This document shows, one piece after another, positions 5,875 to 6,189 of a stretch of DNA of 6,189 nucleotides. Both the position numbers and the translations under genes were made by a program. The stretch spans positions 1 through 6,189 of the forward strand of contig JAAZHB010000033.1 of assembly GCA_012510935.1 (NCBI GenBank), in the 5' to 3' direction. Origin of the DNA: Clostridiales bacterium (GTDB taxonomy: Bacteria > Bacillota_A > Clostridia > Peptostreptococcales > Anaerovoracaceae). The notes under the pieces were generated by a model. The model had not been told where the DNA came from. It searched no databases and saw only the letters and a list, made by a program, of their open reading frames with translations. Positions within the stretch are counted from its first letter, which is position 1. Each line of letters begins with the position of its first letter.

Positions 5875-6189
5875 ATGGAAAGTATTAAGAAAAATTGGAA
5901 GGGCTTGCTAATATGCTTGCTTCTTGCAATCCCTGCACAGTACCTTGGGCAAAAGTTCCCAATAATCGGTGCGCCGGTAATTGCAATCCTTGCAGGAATG
6001 GTTATTGCAGTTTTCTGGAAAAATAAGGGAAATTTTCAAAACGGAATCAAATTTACAAGTAAGAAAATTCTTCAATGGGCTGTAATTCTACTTGGTTTTG
6101 GACTAAACCTTTCAGTAGTAATGCAAACGGGAGTCCAGAGTCTCCCTATTATTCTAAGCACAATCTCAATCAGCTTGATTCTTGCTTAT
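5875..6189 (+). CDS. yeiH: YeiH-family putative sulfate exporter, N-terminal part
   Basis: First 105 codons of a polytopic membrane protein; the 3' part is outside the window and family members are usually about 330-350 residues. Hydrophobic segments lie at about 8-24, 29-47, 66-83 and 88-105, with the positively charged loop KNKGNFQNGIKFTSKK between the second and third. The stretches IIGAPVIAILAGMVIA and KKILQWAVILLGFGLNL are typical of the YeiH/UPF0324 family (PF03601). Its sulfate export function is a database-style assignment, poorly tested, so the substrate should be treated as unknown. AGGAG (5864-5868) sits 6 bases before the ATG at 5875-5877. Another ATG at 5871 opens only a five-codon frame. 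It begins 25 bases after rqcH with no terminator between them, so co-transcription is likely. Confidence 0.85.
   Translation, partial: MESIKKNWKGLLICLLLAIPAQYLGQKFPIIGAPVIAILAGMVIAVFWKNKGNFQNGIKFTSKKILQWAVILLGFGLNLSVVMQTGVQSLPIILSTISISLILAY

Noticed and set aside
5871..5888. ATG at 5871 as the start of the YeiH-family gene
   Set aside because: That frame stops after five codons; the ATG at 5875 opens the membrane-protein frame with suitable Shine-Dalgarno spacing.

Overview
The window is moderately AT-rich DNA that looks like the chromosome of a low-GC Gram-positive anaerobe, most likely class Clostridia. The evidence is the block yicC(yloC)-gmk-rpoZ lying head-to-head with rqcH(yloA), the DAHP synthase without a regulatory domain, clostridial-style EPSP synthase motifs, and Gram-positive-type extended -10 promoters. 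I cannot name a genus. No tRNA, rRNA, CRISPR array, insertion sequence or phage gene was seen; this is compact core-genome DNA.

Layout from left to right. On the minus strand, positions 1-1115 hold the first 371 codons of aroA (EPSP synthase), whose 3' end is cut by the window edge. Upstream of it, separated by 42 bases, is aroF (DAHP synthase). These are the first and sixth steps of the shikimate pathway, probably one transcript. Before aroF lies a leader of about 190 bases (1950-2136). It holds a possible 26-codon leader ORF ending in a Phe/Tyr-rich stretch, plus mutually exclusive hairpins. This is the best candidate in the window for undescribed regulation, but it is a hypothesis. Next comes rpoZ (RNA polymerase omega), whose Thr/Glu/Val-rich tail seems to have been shortened by a nonsense mutation. 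It overlaps gmk (guanylate kinase) by one base. Upstream of gmk is yicC, an endoribonuclease of the YicC/YloC family. gmk has its own strong extended -10 promoter in the 43-base gap after yicC.

A 104-base divergent promoter region (4066-4169) separates yicC from rqcH on the plus strand. rqcH encodes the NFACT-family ribosome quality control factor that adds alanine tails to stalled nascent chains. Its promoter lies so close to the ATG, with no Shine-Dalgarno sequence, that its mRNA is probably leaderless. The plus strand ends with the first 105 codons of a YeiH-family membrane protein, 25 bases after rqcH and probably co-transcribed with it.

Themes: translation and RNA surveillance (rqcH, yicC) and transcription/nucleotide supply (rpoZ, gmk) sit next to aromatic amino acid synthesis (aroF, aroA). 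I see no wholly novel multi-gene system. The items worth following up are the aroF leader, the predicted leaderless rqcH mRNA, the truncated rpoZ tail, and the Glu at the usual Asp97 position of RqcH.
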